Made by a program: the position numbers and the translations under genes. The notes beneath the pieces were generated by a model. It searched no databases, was not told the origin of the DNA, and was given only the letters and a program-made list of their open reading frames with translations. Shown here in pieces: positions 26,077 through 35,638 of a DNA stretch of 64,000 nt. The DNA is from Neoroseomonas terrae (GTDB lineage: Bacteria; Pseudomonadota; Alphaproteobacteria; Acetobacterales; Acetobacteraceae), in assembly GCF_018129025.1 (NCBI RefSeq), contig NZ_JAAEDI010000027.1, positions 22,569 through 86,568 of the forward strand, given 5' to 3'. Numbering within the stretch: the first letter of the stretch is position 1; each line of letters begins with the position of its first letter.

Positions 26077-26852
26077 CCCACGAGATCCCGGTAGGCATGC
26101 CAAGTGGCGTGCCCGATCAGCGGGATCACCAGGGCGAGGCCGAGGAAGAACGGCACCATCGCCATCGCCGTGAAGACCACGATCAGCCCCGCCCAGAACA
26201 GCATGGTGCCGGGGTTCGCGACCACGGACCGCACCGAGGTGATGATGGCCTCCATCGCCGTCATCTCGGCCCGATCCACCAGCATCGGAATGGACACCGC
26301 CGAGATGGCGAAGGCGACCGCCGCGAGCGCGGCGCCGGCCGCCGTGCCGACGATAAGGAAGGGCAGCAGCATCGGGGACCGCAGCATCGCCATCGGCAGG
26401 TCCTCGAGCGCCGGGGCGAAGTTGACGCCGAACATAAGCATGAAGATCAGCGCGGCGATGCGGATCCAGAACAGGTGCAGCAGCAGCAGCACGATGCCGA
26501 GGAAGGCAAGCTGCCCGCCATTGCGCGTGAAGCCGCCGAGGCAGGCGGCGAAGGTCACGGGTTGCCCGGCTTCCCGCAGCCGGGACGCCTCGTAGAGCCC
26601 GGCCGCCAGCAGCGGCGCCACCAGGAAGAAGCCGGCGGAGGCCGGCAGGATCGCCCAGGCGCTGCGCGCCCAGATCAGGGCCAGCGCAAGCAGCCAGCCG
26701 GCGAGCGTCAGCGCGCCGCCATAGAAGAAGCCGAGCTGGGAACTCGCCATGAGATCCCGCCAGCCTGCGGTCAGCCACAGCCACGGCCGGTCCGGCGGGA
26801 CCTGCCGGATGGCGACGGGGCTGCGGGCGATCGGCGGCGCGTCGCTCGGCAT
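26073..26852 (-). CDS. DUF2189-type integral membrane protein
   Basis: This 259-residue protein has about six to seven hydrophobic segments and is of the DUF2189 type. It has an N-terminal cytoplasmic stretch ([19 protein letters not shown]), then helices with [17 protein letters not shown] [17 protein letters not shown]. Members are often found near respiratory genes; the function is unknown. It is divergent from ccoN, and the FNR-like box at 26924-26937 lies 72 bp upstream of its start too, so both could respond to oxygen. Confidence 0.75.
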   Translation of the reverse strand: MPSDAPPIARSPVAIRQVPPDRPWLWLTAGWRDLMASSQLGFFYGGALTLAGWLLALALIWARSAWAILPASAGFFLVAPLLAAGLYEASRLREAGQPVTFAACLGGFTRNGGQLAFLGIVLLLLHLFWIRIAALIFMLMFGVNFAPALEDLPMAMLRSPMLLPFLIVGTAAGAALAAVAFAISAVSIPMLVDRAEMTAMEAIITSVRSVVANPGTMLFWAGLIVVFTAMAMVPFFLGLALVIPLIGHATWHAYRDLVG

Positions 26853-26923
26853 GGCTGGTCCTCCCGCGAGGCAGCGCGGCCCCGCAAACATCGGCACAGT
26901 ATCCTTGCTGCGCCACGGGAGAC

Positions 26924-26937
26924 TTGATTCGGATCAA
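26924..26937 (+). promoter_or_regulatory. FNR/FixK-type binding site upstream of ccoN
   Basis: The sequence TTGATTCGGATCAA is a perfect TTGAT-N4-ATCAA match to the FNR/Anr/FixK consensus. Its centre is about 92 bp before the ccoN GTG start, which would place a class II promoter start near 26972. Oxygen-responsive activation of cco genes by FNR/FixK proteins is well established in alphaproteobacteria; the regulator gene is not in this window. Confidence 0.85.
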
Positions 26938-27022
26938 GGACGCGACCGCCCGCCTGGTGTTGCTTCCCTGCGATGGCGCGTGCGGCGACTCCGCCGCGGC
27001 GCCGGTTGGGGAGAATCTGGTC

Positions 27023-28516
27023 GTGGCAGCAGTATCTGCAACCGCCATCCTGGCTCCGGGCCAGGCCGCGAGGGTGGAGGAGGTCGGCTATGTCGAGGCG
27101 CCGATCCGCGCCTTTGCCATCGCCACCGTGTTCTGGGGCATCGTCGGCTTCCTGGCGGGGGTGGTGATCGCCCTGCAGCTCGCCTTCCCGCTGCTGAACC
27201 TCGACCTGGAGTGGACGACCTTCGGTCGGCTCCGCCCGGTGCATACGAGCGCGGTGATCTTCGCCTTCGGCGGCAATGCGCTGATCGGCACCTCGCTGTT
27301 CATCGTGCAGCGCACCTGCCGCGCGCGGCTGTTCGGCGGCAACGACGCCGGCTGGTTCCTGTTCTGGGGCTACCAGTTCTTCATCGTCATGGCGGCGCTC
27401 GGCTACGTGCTCGGCATCACGCAGTCGAAGGAATACGCCGAGCCTGAATGGTATGTGGATCTCTGGCTGACAGTCGTCTGGGTTGCCTACCTGATCGTCT
27501 ATGGCGGCACGATCGTCCGGCGCGAGGAACCGCACATCTACGTGGCGAACTGGTTCTACCTCGCCTTCATCATCACCATCGCCATGCTGCATATCGGGAA
27601 CAACATCTCGGTGCCCGTCAGCCTCGGATCCTCCGCATCATACTCGGCGCCGGCCGGCGTGCAGGGGGCGATGATCCAGTGGTGGTACGGCCACAACGCC
27701 GTCGGCTTCTTCCTGACCGCCGGCTTCCTCGGGATGATGTACTACTTCATCCCGAAGCAGGCGGACCGGCCGATCTACTCCTACCGGCTGTCCATCGTGC
27801 ACTTCTGGACGCTGATCTTCCTCTACATCTGGGCGGGTCCGCACCACCTGCACTACACCGCGCTGCCGGATTGGGCGCAGACCCTCGGCATGGTGTTCAG
27901 CGTCATCCTCTGGATGCCGTCCTGGGGCGGCATGATCAACGGGCTGATGACCCTGTCGGGGGCGTGGGACAAGCTGCGCACCAACGCAGCACTTCGCTTC
28001 TCGGTCGTCGCCGTCGGCTTCTATGCCATGGCGACCTTCGAAGGCCCGCTGATGTCGATCAAGGCGGTGAACGGCCTGTCGCATTACACCGACTGGACTA
28101 TCGGGCACGTGCATTCCGGTGCGCTCGGCTGGAACGGCTTCATCACCTTCGGCGCGCTGTACTACCTGTTCCCCGTGCTGTGGAAGAAGAAGGCGCTGTG
28201 GAGCGAGAAGCTCGTCGCCTGGCACTTCTGGCTCGCGACGCTCGGGATCGTTCTCTACATCAGCGCGATGTGGGTGTCGGGCATCATGCAGGGCCTGATG
28301 TGGCGCGCCTACGATGAGCTCGGCTTCCTCCAGTACTCCTTCGTCGAGACCGTGGAGGCGATGCACCCCTACTACGTGATCCGCACCCTCGGCGGCGTGC
28401 TGTACCTGACCGGTGCGCTGCTCATGGCCTTCAACCTGTGGAAGACGGTGACCGTGGGCGAGGCCATCGAGCCCGAGCACGCCACCGTCCCCGCCCATGC
28501 CGTCGCGGCCGAGTAA
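27023..28516 (+). CDS. ccoN: cbb3-type cytochrome c oxidase subunit I
   Basis: CcoN is the catalytic haem-copper subunit of the high-affinity cbb3 oxidase, which reduces oxygen and pumps protons in the inner membrane. The 497-residue protein has twelve or so helices. Haem and CuB ligand regions are visible: [40 protein letters not shown] (within about 212-240), and [12 protein letters not shown]. The [21 protein letters not shown] segment also fits. The GTG start is preceded by GGGGAGA. The frame opens at the TTG of the FNR site upstream, but that is not a credible start. Confidence 0.96.
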   Translation: MAAVSATAILAPGQAARVEEVGYVEAPIRAFAIATVFWGIVGFLAGVVIALQLAFPLLNLDLEWTTFGRLRPVHTSAVIFAFGGNALIGTSLFIVQRTCRARLFGGNDAGWFLFWGYQFFIVMAALGYVLGITQSKEYAEPEWYVDLWLTVVWVAYLIVYGGTIVRREEPHIYVANWFYLAFIITIAMLHIGNNISVPVSLGSSASYSAPAGVQGAMIQWWYGHNAVGFFLTAGFLGMMYYFIPKQADRPIYSYRLSIVHFWTLIFLYIWAGPHHLHYTALPDWAQTLGMVFSVILWMPSWGGMINGLMTLSGAWDKLRTNAALRFSVVAVGFYAMATFEGPLMSIKAVNGLSHYTDWTIGHVHSGALGWNGFITFGALYYLFPVLWKKKALWSEKLVAWHFWLATLGIVLYISAMWVSGIMQGLMWRAYDELGFLQYSFVETVEAMHPYYVIRTLGGVLYLTGALLMAFNLWKTVTVGEAIEPEHATVPAHAVAAE

Positions 28517-28529
28517 GGAGGGCACGACC

Positions 28530-29264
28530 ATGTTCCGCTGGCTTCGCGACCACGGCATCATCGAACGCAACCTGGTGCTGATGGGCGTGCTCACCCTGAT
28601 CACCGTCTCGATCGGCGGGCTCGTGCAGATCGTGCCGCTGTTCGCTGTCGAGACCACCATCGAGCGCGTCTCGGGCGTGCGTCCCTACACGCCGCTCGAA
28701 CAGGTGGGGCGCGACATCTATGTGCGGGAGGGCTGCTACACCTGCCATTCGCAGATGATCCGCCCCTTCCGCGACGAGCTGGAGCGCTACGGCCACTACA
28801 GCCTCGCCGCCGAAAGCATGTACGACCACCCCTTCCAATGGGGCAGCAAGCGTACCGGGCCGGACCTTGCCCGTGTCGGCGGGCGGTACTCGGATGACTG
28901 GCAGGCGGCGCATCTGCGATCCCCGCGCGCGCTGGTGCCGGGGTCGGTGATGCCGCCCTATGCCTTCCTCGATCGGCCGCTGGACTACCGCGACATCCAG
29001 GACCGCATGCGGGCGCTTCGCGCGGTGGGCGTGCCCTACACCGACGAGATGATCGCCAATGCGCGCGCCGATCTCGAGGCGCAGGCCCGGCCGGATGCCG
29101 ACCCGACCGGCTTCCAGTCCCGCTACGCCCGCGCCCGGCAGGGTGCGTTCGACGGTGATCCGGTGCGCGTCACCGAGATGGATGCGCTCGTCGCCTATCT
29201 GCAGATGCTCGGCACGCTCGTCGACTTCCGCGACGTCACGCCCGCGCAGCTGCGCCAGCCCTGA
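28530..29264 (+). CDS. ccoO: cbb3-type cytochrome c oxidase subunit II (monohaem c)
   Basis: CcoO is the membrane-anchored monohaem cytochrome c subunit passing electrons to CcoN. The 244-residue protein has an N-terminal anchor ([20 protein letters not shown]). Haem-c attachment is at CYTCH (about residue 71) inside [15 protein letters not shown], and the axial Met region is [11 protein letters not shown]. It starts 13 nt after ccoN behind AAGGAGG. Confidence 0.96.
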   Translation: MFRWLRDHGIIERNLVLMGVLTLITVSIGGLVQIVPLFAVETTIERVSGVRPYTPLEQVGRDIYVREGCYTCHSQMIRPFRDELERYGHYSLAAESMYDHPFQWGSKRTGPDLARVGGRYSDDWQAAHLRSPRALVPGSVMPPYAFLDRPLDYRDIQDRMRALRAVGVPYTDEMIANARADLEAQARPDADPTGFQSRYARARQGAFDGDPVRVTEMDALVAYLQMLGTLVDFRDVTPAQLRQP

Positions 29265-29275
29265 GGAGAAGAACG

Positions 29276-29449
29276 ATGGGCTCGCTGATCGATCTGCTGC
29301 CGTTGCTGCGCAGCCTCTGGGTCGTGTGGTTCTTCGTCCTTTTCCTCGGGATGCTGTGGTTCGTCCTGCGCCCGTCGAAGAAGACCTACTACCAGGCCCA
29401 AGGCGACATCCCGTTCCGCGACACCGATTCCGCCCCCGGCGGGCGCTGA
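29276..29449 (+). CDS. ccoQ: cbb3-type cytochrome oxidase subunit CcoQ
   Basis: CcoQ is a small one-helix subunit that stabilises the cbb3 complex. The 57-residue product has a single hydrophobic helix (LWVVWFFVLFLGMLWFVL) followed by the family's RPSKKTYYQ basic motif and a short polar tail. It lies between ccoO and ccoP, with GAGGAGAA just before the ATG. It is easily missed because it is short. Confidence 0.92.
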   Translation: MGSLIDLLPLLRSLWVVWFFVLFLGMLWFVLRPSKKTYYQAQGDIPFRDTDSAPGGR

Positions 29450-29462
29450 GGAGCATCCGAGG

Positions 29463-30326
29463 ATGCCGACCAAGATCGAGAAGGACGCCGTCACTGGCCA
29501 GGAGACCACCGGCCATGAATGGGACGGCGTGAAGGAACTGAACAACCCGCTGCCGAAGTGGTGGCTGTGGACCTTCTACGCGACCATCGTCTTCGGCGTG
29601 GCGTGGATGGTGATCTACCCGTCGCTGCCAGGCTGGAAGGGCAGCTCAGGCTGGGTGGCGCGGGAGGCGGTGGTCGCCGATGTTGCCGCCGCCCAGGCCG
29701 CCAACGCACCCATGATGGCGCGGCTGCGCGAGGCGACCCCCGCGCAGATCGCGGCCGACCCGGAACTGCGCGCCTTCGCGCTCGCCGGCGGCCGCGTCGC
29801 CTTCGCGAACAACTGCGCCGCCTGCCATGGTGCGGGCGGGCAGGGGGCGGTGGGCGGCTTCCCCGCGCTGGTCGATGACGACTGGCTGTGGGGCGGTTCG
29901 CTGGACGCCATCGAGGCGACCATCCGCCACGGCATCCGCACCGCCGAGGATGCCGATGCGCGCAACAGCGCCATGCCGCGCTTCGGCTTGGACGGGATGC
30001 TGACCAACAATCAGATCGGCGACGTCGCCGAATTCGTGCTCTGGATGACCGGGCGGGCAACCCATGCTGCGGAGACCGAGCGCGGCCGGGTGATCTATGC
30101 GGAGCAATGCGCGGCCTGCCACGGCGCGACCGGCGAGGGCAATCGCGAGCTCGGCGTGCCGCGGCTGTCGGATCAGGTCTGGCTCTATGGCAGCACCAAG
30201 CAGGACGTCATGGCGATGGTCCGCAATCCGCGGATGGGTGTGATGCCGGCTTGGCAGGGCCGTCTCGACCCCGCCGTGATCAACATGCTGACCGTCTATG
30301 TCCATGCGCTGGGTGGGGGCGAGTAG
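29463..30326 (+). CDS. ccoP: cbb3-type cytochrome c oxidase subunit III (dihaem c)
   Basis: CcoP is the dihaem c subunit that takes electrons from soluble cytochromes. The 287-residue protein has the N-terminal GHEWDGVKELNNPLPKWW motif and one anchor helix, then two cytochrome c domains. Each has a CAACH haem site (about residues 119 and 216), with Met ligands in NSAMPRFG and MGVMPAWQG. Length and order are standard for ccoNOQP. Confidence 0.96.
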   Translation: MPTKIEKDAVTGQETTGHEWDGVKELNNPLPKWWLWTFYATIVFGVAWMVIYPSLPGWKGSSGWVAREAVVADVAAAQAANAPMMARLREATPAQIAADPELRAFALAGGRVAFANNCAACHGAGGQGAVGGFPALVDDDWLWGGSLDAIEATIRHGIRTAEDADARNSAMPRFGLDGMLTNNQIGDVAEFVLWMTGRATHAAETERGRVIYAEQCAACHGATGEGNRELGVPRLSDQVWLYGSTKQDVMAMVRNPRMGVMPAWQGRLDPAVINMLTVYVHALGGGE

Positions 30327-30341
30327 CCCCCGGCCGCCAGG

Positions 30342-31856
30342 ATGAACGCCATGACCCCCGTCGAGGCACCGCAGCGTGCGAAAGCCGACCGACCGGCGGT
30401 GACATCCGCCGCGTCGCCGCTCTACGCATCGCGGCAGAAGGTCTATCCGAAGCGCGTCTTCGGCCGGGTCCGCTCGGTGAAATGGGCGGTGCTGATCGCC
30501 TGCCTCGCGCTGTACTACATCGTGCCCTGGCTGCGCTGGGACCGCGGCCCGGGCATGCCGGACCAGGCGGTGCTGGTGGATATCGGCAATGCCCGCCTGT
30601 TCTTCTTCTGGATCGAGCTCTGGCCGCAGGAGATCTACTTCCTGGCCGGCGCGCTGATCCTCGGCGCCTTCGCGCTGTTCGCCGTCTCGGCGCTGTTCGG
30701 ACGGCTGTGGTGCGGCTTCGCCTGCCCGCAGACGGTCTGGACCGACCTGTTCATGTGGGTGGAACGCTGGATCCAGGGCGACCGCAACGCGCGGATGAAG
30801 CTGGACCAGGGGCCGCGCAACGCGAACTACTGGGCGCGCAAGTCGCTGACGCACGCTGCGTGGCTGGTGATCGCCGCGGCAACCGGCGGCGCCTGGATCA
30901 TGTACTTCGTGGACGCGCCGACCGTGACGGCCGAGATCCTCACCGGCCGGGCTAGCCTCGAGGTCTATTTCTTCTTCGCGTTGTTCGCCGGCTTCACCTA
31001 TCTGCTGGCTGGCTGGGCGCGGGAACAGGTCTGCACCTACATGTGCCCCTGGCCGCGCTTCCAGGCGGCGATGCTCGACGAGAACTCGCTCGTCGTCACC
31101 TATCGCGACTGGCGCGGGGAACCGCGGGGCAAGGCGAAGGACGCGCATGCTGGCGATTGCGTCGATTGCTACGCCTGCGTCCATGTCTGCCCCACGGGGA
31201 TCGACATTCGCGACGGGCAGCAGCTGGAATGCATCGGCTGCGGCTTGTGTGTGGATGCCTGCGACAGCGTGATGGGCAAGCTGCATCGGCCCAAGGGCCT
31301 GATCGCCTTCGAGACGCTGAAGAACCTCTCGGCCTCCGCCGCCGCCACCGCGGGCATGGCGCCGGGCGAGGTGCGCTTCGCCATGGGCATGGCGGCGCGA
31401 CAGGTGCCGCGCTTCGTGCGAGCGCGCACGCTGATGTATGCGGGCGCGCTGTCAGCCGTCGCGCTGGTGATGCTCGGTGCCTTCCTGCTGCGCTCGACGC
31501 TGGACGTGACGGTGCTGCGGGATCGCGCACCGCTGTATGTGCGCCTGTCCGACGGTTCGATCCGTAACGGCTACACGGTGAAGATCGTCAACAAGCGGCA
31601 TGACGATGCGCCGCTGGCGTTGACGTTCCAGGCACCCGAGGGCTCCCGCGTGACCGTGCAGGATGTCGGCCATGACGATCAGGGCCGCCCGCTGCTGGCG
31701 CGCCGCGCCGATGGCATCGCGCAGTATCGCGTGTTCCTGACCGCGCCATCCGGCATGCGCCTGCCGGAGAGCACGCCCGTCACGTTCCGCCTGATGGATG
31801 CGAGCGGCCGCGTGGCCGTCAGCCAATCCACCGCCTTCCTGGGACCAAGGCCATGA
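30342..31856 (+). CDS. ccoG: cbb3 oxidase maturation protein CcoG (RdxA/FixG-type)
   Basis: CcoG is a membrane ferredoxin-like protein that reduces copper for cbb3 assembly. The 504-residue protein has helices near residues 45-65, 90-125 and 165-225, with CGFACPQTVWTD and CTYMCPWPRFQ Cys motifs. A 2[4Fe-4S] ferredoxin segment follows (CVDCYACVHVCPTGIDI and CIGCGLCVDAC). The C-terminal periplasmic domain of about 130 residues is Ig-like. The second ATG nine bases on has a better-spaced AGGA, so the start could be there. Confidence 0.94.
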   Translation: MNAMTPVEAPQRAKADRPAVTSAASPLYASRQKVYPKRVFGRVRSVKWAVLIACLALYYIVPWLRWDRGPGMPDQAVLVDIGNARLFFFWIELWPQEIYFLAGALILGAFALFAVSALFGRLWCGFACPQTVWTDLFMWVERWIQGDRNARMKLDQGPRNANYWARKSLTHAAWLVIAAATGGAWIMYFVDAPTVTAEILTGRASLEVYFFFALFAGFTYLLAGWAREQVCTYMCPWPRFQAAMLDENSLVVTYRDWRGEPRGKAKDAHAGDCVDCYACVHVCPTGIDIRDGQQLECIGCGLCVDACDSVMGKLHRPKGLIAFETLKNLSASAAATAGMAPGEVRFAMGMAARQVPRFVRARTLMYAGALSAVALVMLGAFLLRSTLDVTVLRDRAPLYVRLSDGSIRNGYTVKIVNKRHDDAPLALTFQAPEGSRVTVQDVGHDDQGRPLLARRADGIAQYRVFLTAPSGMRLPESTPVTFRLMDASGRVAVSQSTAFLGPRP

Positions 31857-32335
31857 GTGCGACCATTGAGCGCGGTTACGACCCCAAGCGCAGCCGCTGG
31901 ATTCCGTGGGTCTTCGTCGGCGGCTTCGCCGCCGTGTTCACGGTCAACATGCTGATGATCTACTACGCGATCTCGACCTTCACCGGCGTGACGGTCACGC
32001 ATGCCTACGAACGCGGGCGCGGCTACGACGCCGTGCTGGCCGAGGCGGCGCGGCAGGACCTGCTCGGCTGGCATGCGACTGTCACACTCGCCGGCGGCCG
32101 TGTCAGCGTCGCGGCGACGGATCGCGACGGCCGGCCGCTGCACGGCCGGATGGAGGGCGTGCTGCAACGGCCGCTGGAGCGCGCGCAGCTGCCGCTGACT
32201 TTTGCGCCGCGCGGTGACGGCCATTGGGCCGCGGAGGTGGCGCCGCCGCAGTCCGGCCAGTGGGAAGCCCGGCTGACGCTGTTCGGGCCCGATGACGTGC
32301 CGTTCGACATCCGTCAGCGGGTGGTCGTTCCGTGA
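31853..32335 (+). CDS. ccoH: cbb3 oxidase biogenesis protein CcoH/FixH
   Basis: CcoH is a small single-helix membrane protein required for stable cbb3 assembly. The 160-residue protein has a short N-terminal cytosolic tail (GYDPKRSRWIPW), one helix (VFVGGFAAVFTVNMLMIYYAI) and a periplasmic FixH domain with RGRGYDAVLAEA. Its start overlaps the ccoG stop (ATGA), and its stop overlaps ccoI (GTGA). Confidence 0.92.
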   Translation: MSATIERGYDPKRSRWIPWVFVGGFAAVFTVNMLMIYYAISTFTGVTVTHAYERGRGYDAVLAEAARQDLLGWHATVTLAGGRVSVAATDRDGRPLHGRMEGVLQRPLERAQLPLTFAPRGDGHWAAEVAPPQSGQWEARLTLFGPDDVPFDIRQRVVVP

Positions 32336-34674
32336 GCATCCTCGGCCGCGCCCTGCCGGTTGCGTCGGAGGCCGTCTCGACCGGCGCCTGCACGCATTGC
32401 GGCGCAGCGCTCGCTGCCGGGCAGGACCGCTTCTGCTGCAATGGCTGCGCGGGTGCGCATGCGCTGGTGGCCGGGCTTGGCCTCGCTTCCTTTTACGGCC
32501 GCCGCGAGACCGAGGCCGGCGCGCTGCGGCCCGAGGAGGCCCCGCCCGTGCTGGACCTCGCGCCCTTCGCCGCAGCGCCGAAGGACGACCTTCAGCGGCT
32601 GGACCTGATGGTCGCCGGTCTGACCTGCGGCGCCTGCGTGTGGCTGGTGGAACAGGCATTGGCGGCTGAACGGGATGTGCTGTCGGCCCGCGCCTCGCTG
32701 ACGGCGCGCCGGCTGACCATCACCTGGCGCGGGGCAGCGGCGCGCGCGAACGACCTTGGCGCGCTGCTCGCGCGACTCGGCTTCCGCGTCGCGCCATGGT
32801 CCCCCGCCTGCCTGCGCGCGACCGAGGATGCGGAAGGCCGTGCGCTGACGCGCGCGCTCGGCATCGCGGCCTTCGGGTCGATGAACGTCATGCTCGTCTC
32901 CGTCGCCGTCTGGGTGGGCGGGGACATGGGGCCGGCGCTGCGGCACGGGCTGCATTGGCTCGCAGCACTGATCGGGCTGCCGGTCGTGCTGGTGGCCGGC
33001 ATGCCCTTCTACCGTTCCGCCTGGGCGGCGCTGCGCGCGGGGCGGCCCTCGATGGACCTCGCCATCTCGCTCGGCGTGCTGGCGACGGCAGGAATGTCGC
33101 TGTCGGAGACGCTGCGCAACGGTCCCTACACCTGGTTCGACGGCGCGACGATGCTGCTGGCGCTGCTGCTGGCCGGGCGCGTCTTCGACCGCGCGGCGCG
33201 GCGGCGCGCGCGGCAGTCGGTCGCGGAACTGCTGGCGTTGCAGGAGGGCCTGGTCAACCGCCTGCTGCCGGATGGCCGGCTGGAGGCGGTGCCGGCGGAA
33301 GCCGTCGCCGCCGGCGACCGCGTGCTGGTCGCGGCCGGGGATCGGTTGCGGCTGGACGGCGAGGCCGCTGTCGATGCGTTGCTGGATGCTGCCGCGACGA
33401 CGGGCGAAAGCGTGCCGCGCCGCTACGCCGCCGGCGAACCGCTGCCGGCCGGCGCGGTGAACATGGGCGCCGCCTTCACCATGACGGTCAGCGCGTCGGC
33501 GAAGGATGGCTCGCTGGCCGCCATGGCGCGGCTGCTGGAACGGGCCGAGCAGGCCAAGGGGCGCTTCGTCGCCATCGCCGACCGCGCCTCGCGCTTCTAC
33601 GTGCCGATCGTGCATGCGGTGGCGGCAGCGACCTTCCTCGCCTGGTGGGGCGTACTCGACGCGCCGTGGCAGGTCGCGCTGGTCAACGCCGTCTGCGTGC
33701 TGCTGATCACCTGCCCCTGCGCGCTGGCGCTCGCGGTGCCGGCGGTGCAGGTGGTCGCGGTGGGCGGGCTGTTCCGGCGAGGCGTGCTTGTCACCTCCGC
33801 CACCGCGCTGGAACGGCTGGCGGGCGCCGACCATGTCGTGCTGGACAAGACCGGCACGCTGACCGAAGGCCGCCCCGTGCTGTTGCCGGAGGGTCAGGAC
33901 CCCGCCACCCTGCGGCGTGCGGCCGGCATGGCCCGCGCCTCCCGTCATCCTCTCGCCCAGGCACTGGCGCGGGCGTGCCCGGAGGCGCCGCTGGCAGCAG
34001 GCGTTCGCGAGGTCCCCGGCCAGGGGCTCGAGGCCGGCGCGGCGCGGCTTGGTTCCTCTGCCTTCTGCGGCCTCGGCACGTCGGCGGACGGCATGACGCT
34101 GGTGTTCCGGGATGGCGAGGGCGCCCCGGTCGCCTTCCGCTTCGCCGACCGGCTGCGGGCGGATGCGGCGGCCTCGGTCGCGGCCCTCGGGGAACTGGGC
34201 CTGCCCGCCGAACTGCTGTCGGGCGATGGCGAGGGCGCTGTCGCTGCCGTGGCGCGGCAGGCCGGCATTGCCCAATGGCGCGCCGCGGCCGATCCGCTCG
34301 CCAAGCAGGCGCGCATCGCGGCGCTGATGAAGGCCGGCCGCCATCCGCTGATGGTCGGCGACGGCATCAACGACGCGGCGGCCCTTGCCGCGGCGCATGT
34401 CTCGGCAAGCCCGGCCGGCGCGACCGACCTGGCGCAGACGGCGTCCGATCTCGTGCTCCAGCGCGAAGGACTGTCGGCGCTGCCTGCCGTCATCCGCATC
34501 GCGCGGCAGGCGCAATCCATCGCGCGGCAGAACATCGGCTTTTCGCTGGTCTACAACGTGGTCGCGGTGCCGGTGGCGGTGCTCGGGCTGGTCACGCCGG
34601 TGATCGCGGCGCTCGTCATGGCCTCCTCCTCCCTGGTCGTGGTGCTGAATGCGCTGCGCGCGGCGAAGGACTGA
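32332..34674 (+). CDS. ccoI: Cu-transporting P1B-type ATPase CcoI
   Basis: CcoI is the copper exporter-type ATPase that delivers copper for cbb3 maturation. The 780-residue protein starts with a Cys-rich N-terminal metal domain (CTHCGAALAAGQDRFCCNGC) and an HMA-like site LTCGACVWLVEQ near residue 96. About eight membrane helices follow. The ion-binding motif is CPCALALAVP (residue about 461), the phosphorylation motif is DKTGTLTEG (about 504) and the hinge is GDGINDAAAL (about 676). It uses a GTG start coupled to ccoH. Confidence 0.95.
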   Translation: MSILGRALPVASEAVSTGACTHCGAALAAGQDRFCCNGCAGAHALVAGLGLASFYGRRETEAGALRPEEAPPVLDLAPFAAAPKDDLQRLDLMVAGLTCGACVWLVEQALAAERDVLSARASLTARRLTITWRGAAARANDLGALLARLGFRVAPWSPACLRATEDAEGRALTRALGIAAFGSMNVMLVSVAVWVGGDMGPALRHGLHWLAALIGLPVVLVAGMPFYRSAWAALRAGRPSMDLAISLGVLATAGMSLSETLRNGPYTWFDGATMLLALLLAGRVFDRAARRRARQSVAELLALQEGLVNRLLPDGRLEAVPAEAVAAGDRVLVAAGDRLRLDGEAAVDALLDAAATTGESVPRRYAAGEPLPAGAVNMGAAFTMTVSASAKDGSLAAMARLLERAEQAKGRFVAIADRASRFYVPIVHAVAAATFLAWWGVLDAPWQVALVNAVCVLLITCPCALALAVPAVQVVAVGGLFRRGVLVTSATALERLAGADHVVLDKTGTLTEGRPVLLPEGQDPATLRRAAGMARASRHPLAQALARACPEAPLAAGVREVPGQGLEAGAARLGSSAFCGLGTSADGMTLVFRDGEGAPVAFRFADRLRADAAASVAALGELGLPAELLSGDGEGAVAAVARQAGIAQWRAAADPLAKQARIAALMKAGRHPLMVGDGINDAAALAAAHVSASPAGATDLAQTASDLVLQREGLSALPAVIRIARQAQSIARQNIGFSLVYNVVAVPVAVLGLVTPVIAALVMASSSLVVVLNALRAAKD

Positions 34675-34679
34675 ACCCG

Positions 34680-34841
34680 ATGGATGCGCTGATCCTCCTC
34701 ATCCCCGTCTCGCTGCTGCTCGGCGGCATCGGGCTGGCGGGGTTCCTCTGGGCGCTGCGGTCGCGCCAGTACGACGACCTGGACGGTGCGGCCGCACGCA
34801 TCCTGTTCGACGACAACCCCCGCAAGGAGCCGCCGCAATGA
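34680..34841 (+). CDS. ccoS: cbb3 oxidase maturation protein CcoS
   Basis: CcoS is a tiny membrane protein needed for cofactor insertion into cbb3. The 53-residue product has one helix (LILLIPVSLLLGGIGLAGFLWAL) followed by the family signature SRQYDDLDGAAARILFDD. It starts 5 nt after ccoI, and its stop overlaps the next ORF as ATGA. Confidence 0.93.
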   Translation: MDALILLIPVSLLLGGIGLAGFLWALRSRQYDDLDGAAARILFDDNPRKEPPQ

Positions 34842-35020
34842 CCGGTGTCCGCACCTTCTTCCTCGTGTTCTACCTCGCGACCGCCGTCCTCGGCCTGTTC
34901 GCCGCCGCCGCCGCGCGCGATGCCGGCATCGCCATCTTCGGCTGGGGCATGCTGTTCTTCGGCGTGCTCAGCGCGTTCCACGCGATCAAGGCGCATTACG
35001 ACGAGGTGGAGCGCCACTGA
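34838..35020 (+). CDS. two-helix small membrane protein coupled to ccoS
   Basis: This 60-residue product consists of two hydrophobic helices (FFLVFYLATAVLGLFAAAAA and IAIFGWGMLFFGVLSAFHAI) and a short charged tail, HYDEVERH. The ATGA overlap with ccoS means it should be translated with the cbb3 maturation genes. I do not recognise a named family. Candidate roles are a further assembly factor or an oxidase-associated small subunit (inference from context only). Confidence 0.72.
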   Translation: MTGVRTFFLVFYLATAVLGLFAAAAARDAGIAIFGWGMLFFGVLSAFHAIKAHYDEVERH

Positions 35021-35075
35021 CCTTCTGCCATAGTGACGGGTGCGCTGTGGCCAGACCGCCCGCCGGCGACTGACC

Positions 35076-35528
35076 TCATGGCACGGGCGAGATCACCCGC
35101 TTCAGGCAGCGCAGCGTGAAGGCCGTGCGCGTGTGGCGCACGCCCGGCAGGTGGTAGATCTTCTCGCGCAGCAGCTTCTCGTACCCTGCGGTGCCGCCGA
35201 CGGCCGCCTTCAGCACATAGTCGTACTCGCCCGTCACCAGCCAGCATTCCAGTACCTCGGGCATCGCCATCACCGCTTCCTCGAAGCGTTCGAGGTGGGT
35301 GTCGTCGTGGCGCTCCATCATCACCTCCAGGAACACCGTGTCCGGCAGGCCGAGCGCCGCCTGGTCAAGCACGGCGTGATAGCCCTGGATCACGCCGGAT
35401 TGCTCCAGCCGCTTCACGCGTGTCCAGCAGGGAGAGGGAGAAAGCCCCACCTCCTCGGATAGCTCGGCGTTGGTCAGCCGCGCCCGGCGGGCGAGGGCAC
35501 GGAGAATTCGGCGGTCAATGGCGTCCAT
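35076..35528 (-). CDS. Lrp/AsnC-family transcriptional regulator
   Basis: This 150-residue feast/famine regulator has an N-terminal winged HTH (MDAIDRRILRALARRARLTNAELSEEVGLSPSP region, residues 1-35) and a C-terminal RAM ligand domain (about 70-145) with ECWLVTGEYDYVLKA. The divergent 110-bp spacer to the indolepyruvate oxidoreductase gene suggests that it controls that gene in response to an amino acid. This arrangement is usual for Lrp proteins. An earlier in-frame ATG exists, but homology starts at the ATG chosen. Confidence 0.92.
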   Translation of the reverse strand: MDAIDRRILRALARRARLTNAELSEEVGLSPSPCWTRVKRLEQSGVIQGYHAVLDQAALGLPDTVFLEVMMERHDDTHLERFEEAVMAMPEVLECWLVTGEYDYVLKAAVGGTAGYEKLLREKIYHLPGVRHTRTAFTLRCLKRVISPVP

Positions 35529-35638
35529 CACGGAAGGATGTTCCGCTTCTTCGGCGGCGCACAACAGAAATCGGAATAAATCCCTGCGCCCGATGCCCCA
35601 TCATCCTGCCATTGGCAGAACTCCCGGGACCACCCAAC

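Noticed and set aside
26924..27022. Extension of ccoN upstream to a TTG at 26924
   Set aside because: The TTG is part of the FNR-type binding site, the extra 33 residues lack homology, and a good ribosome-binding site precedes the GTG at 27023.
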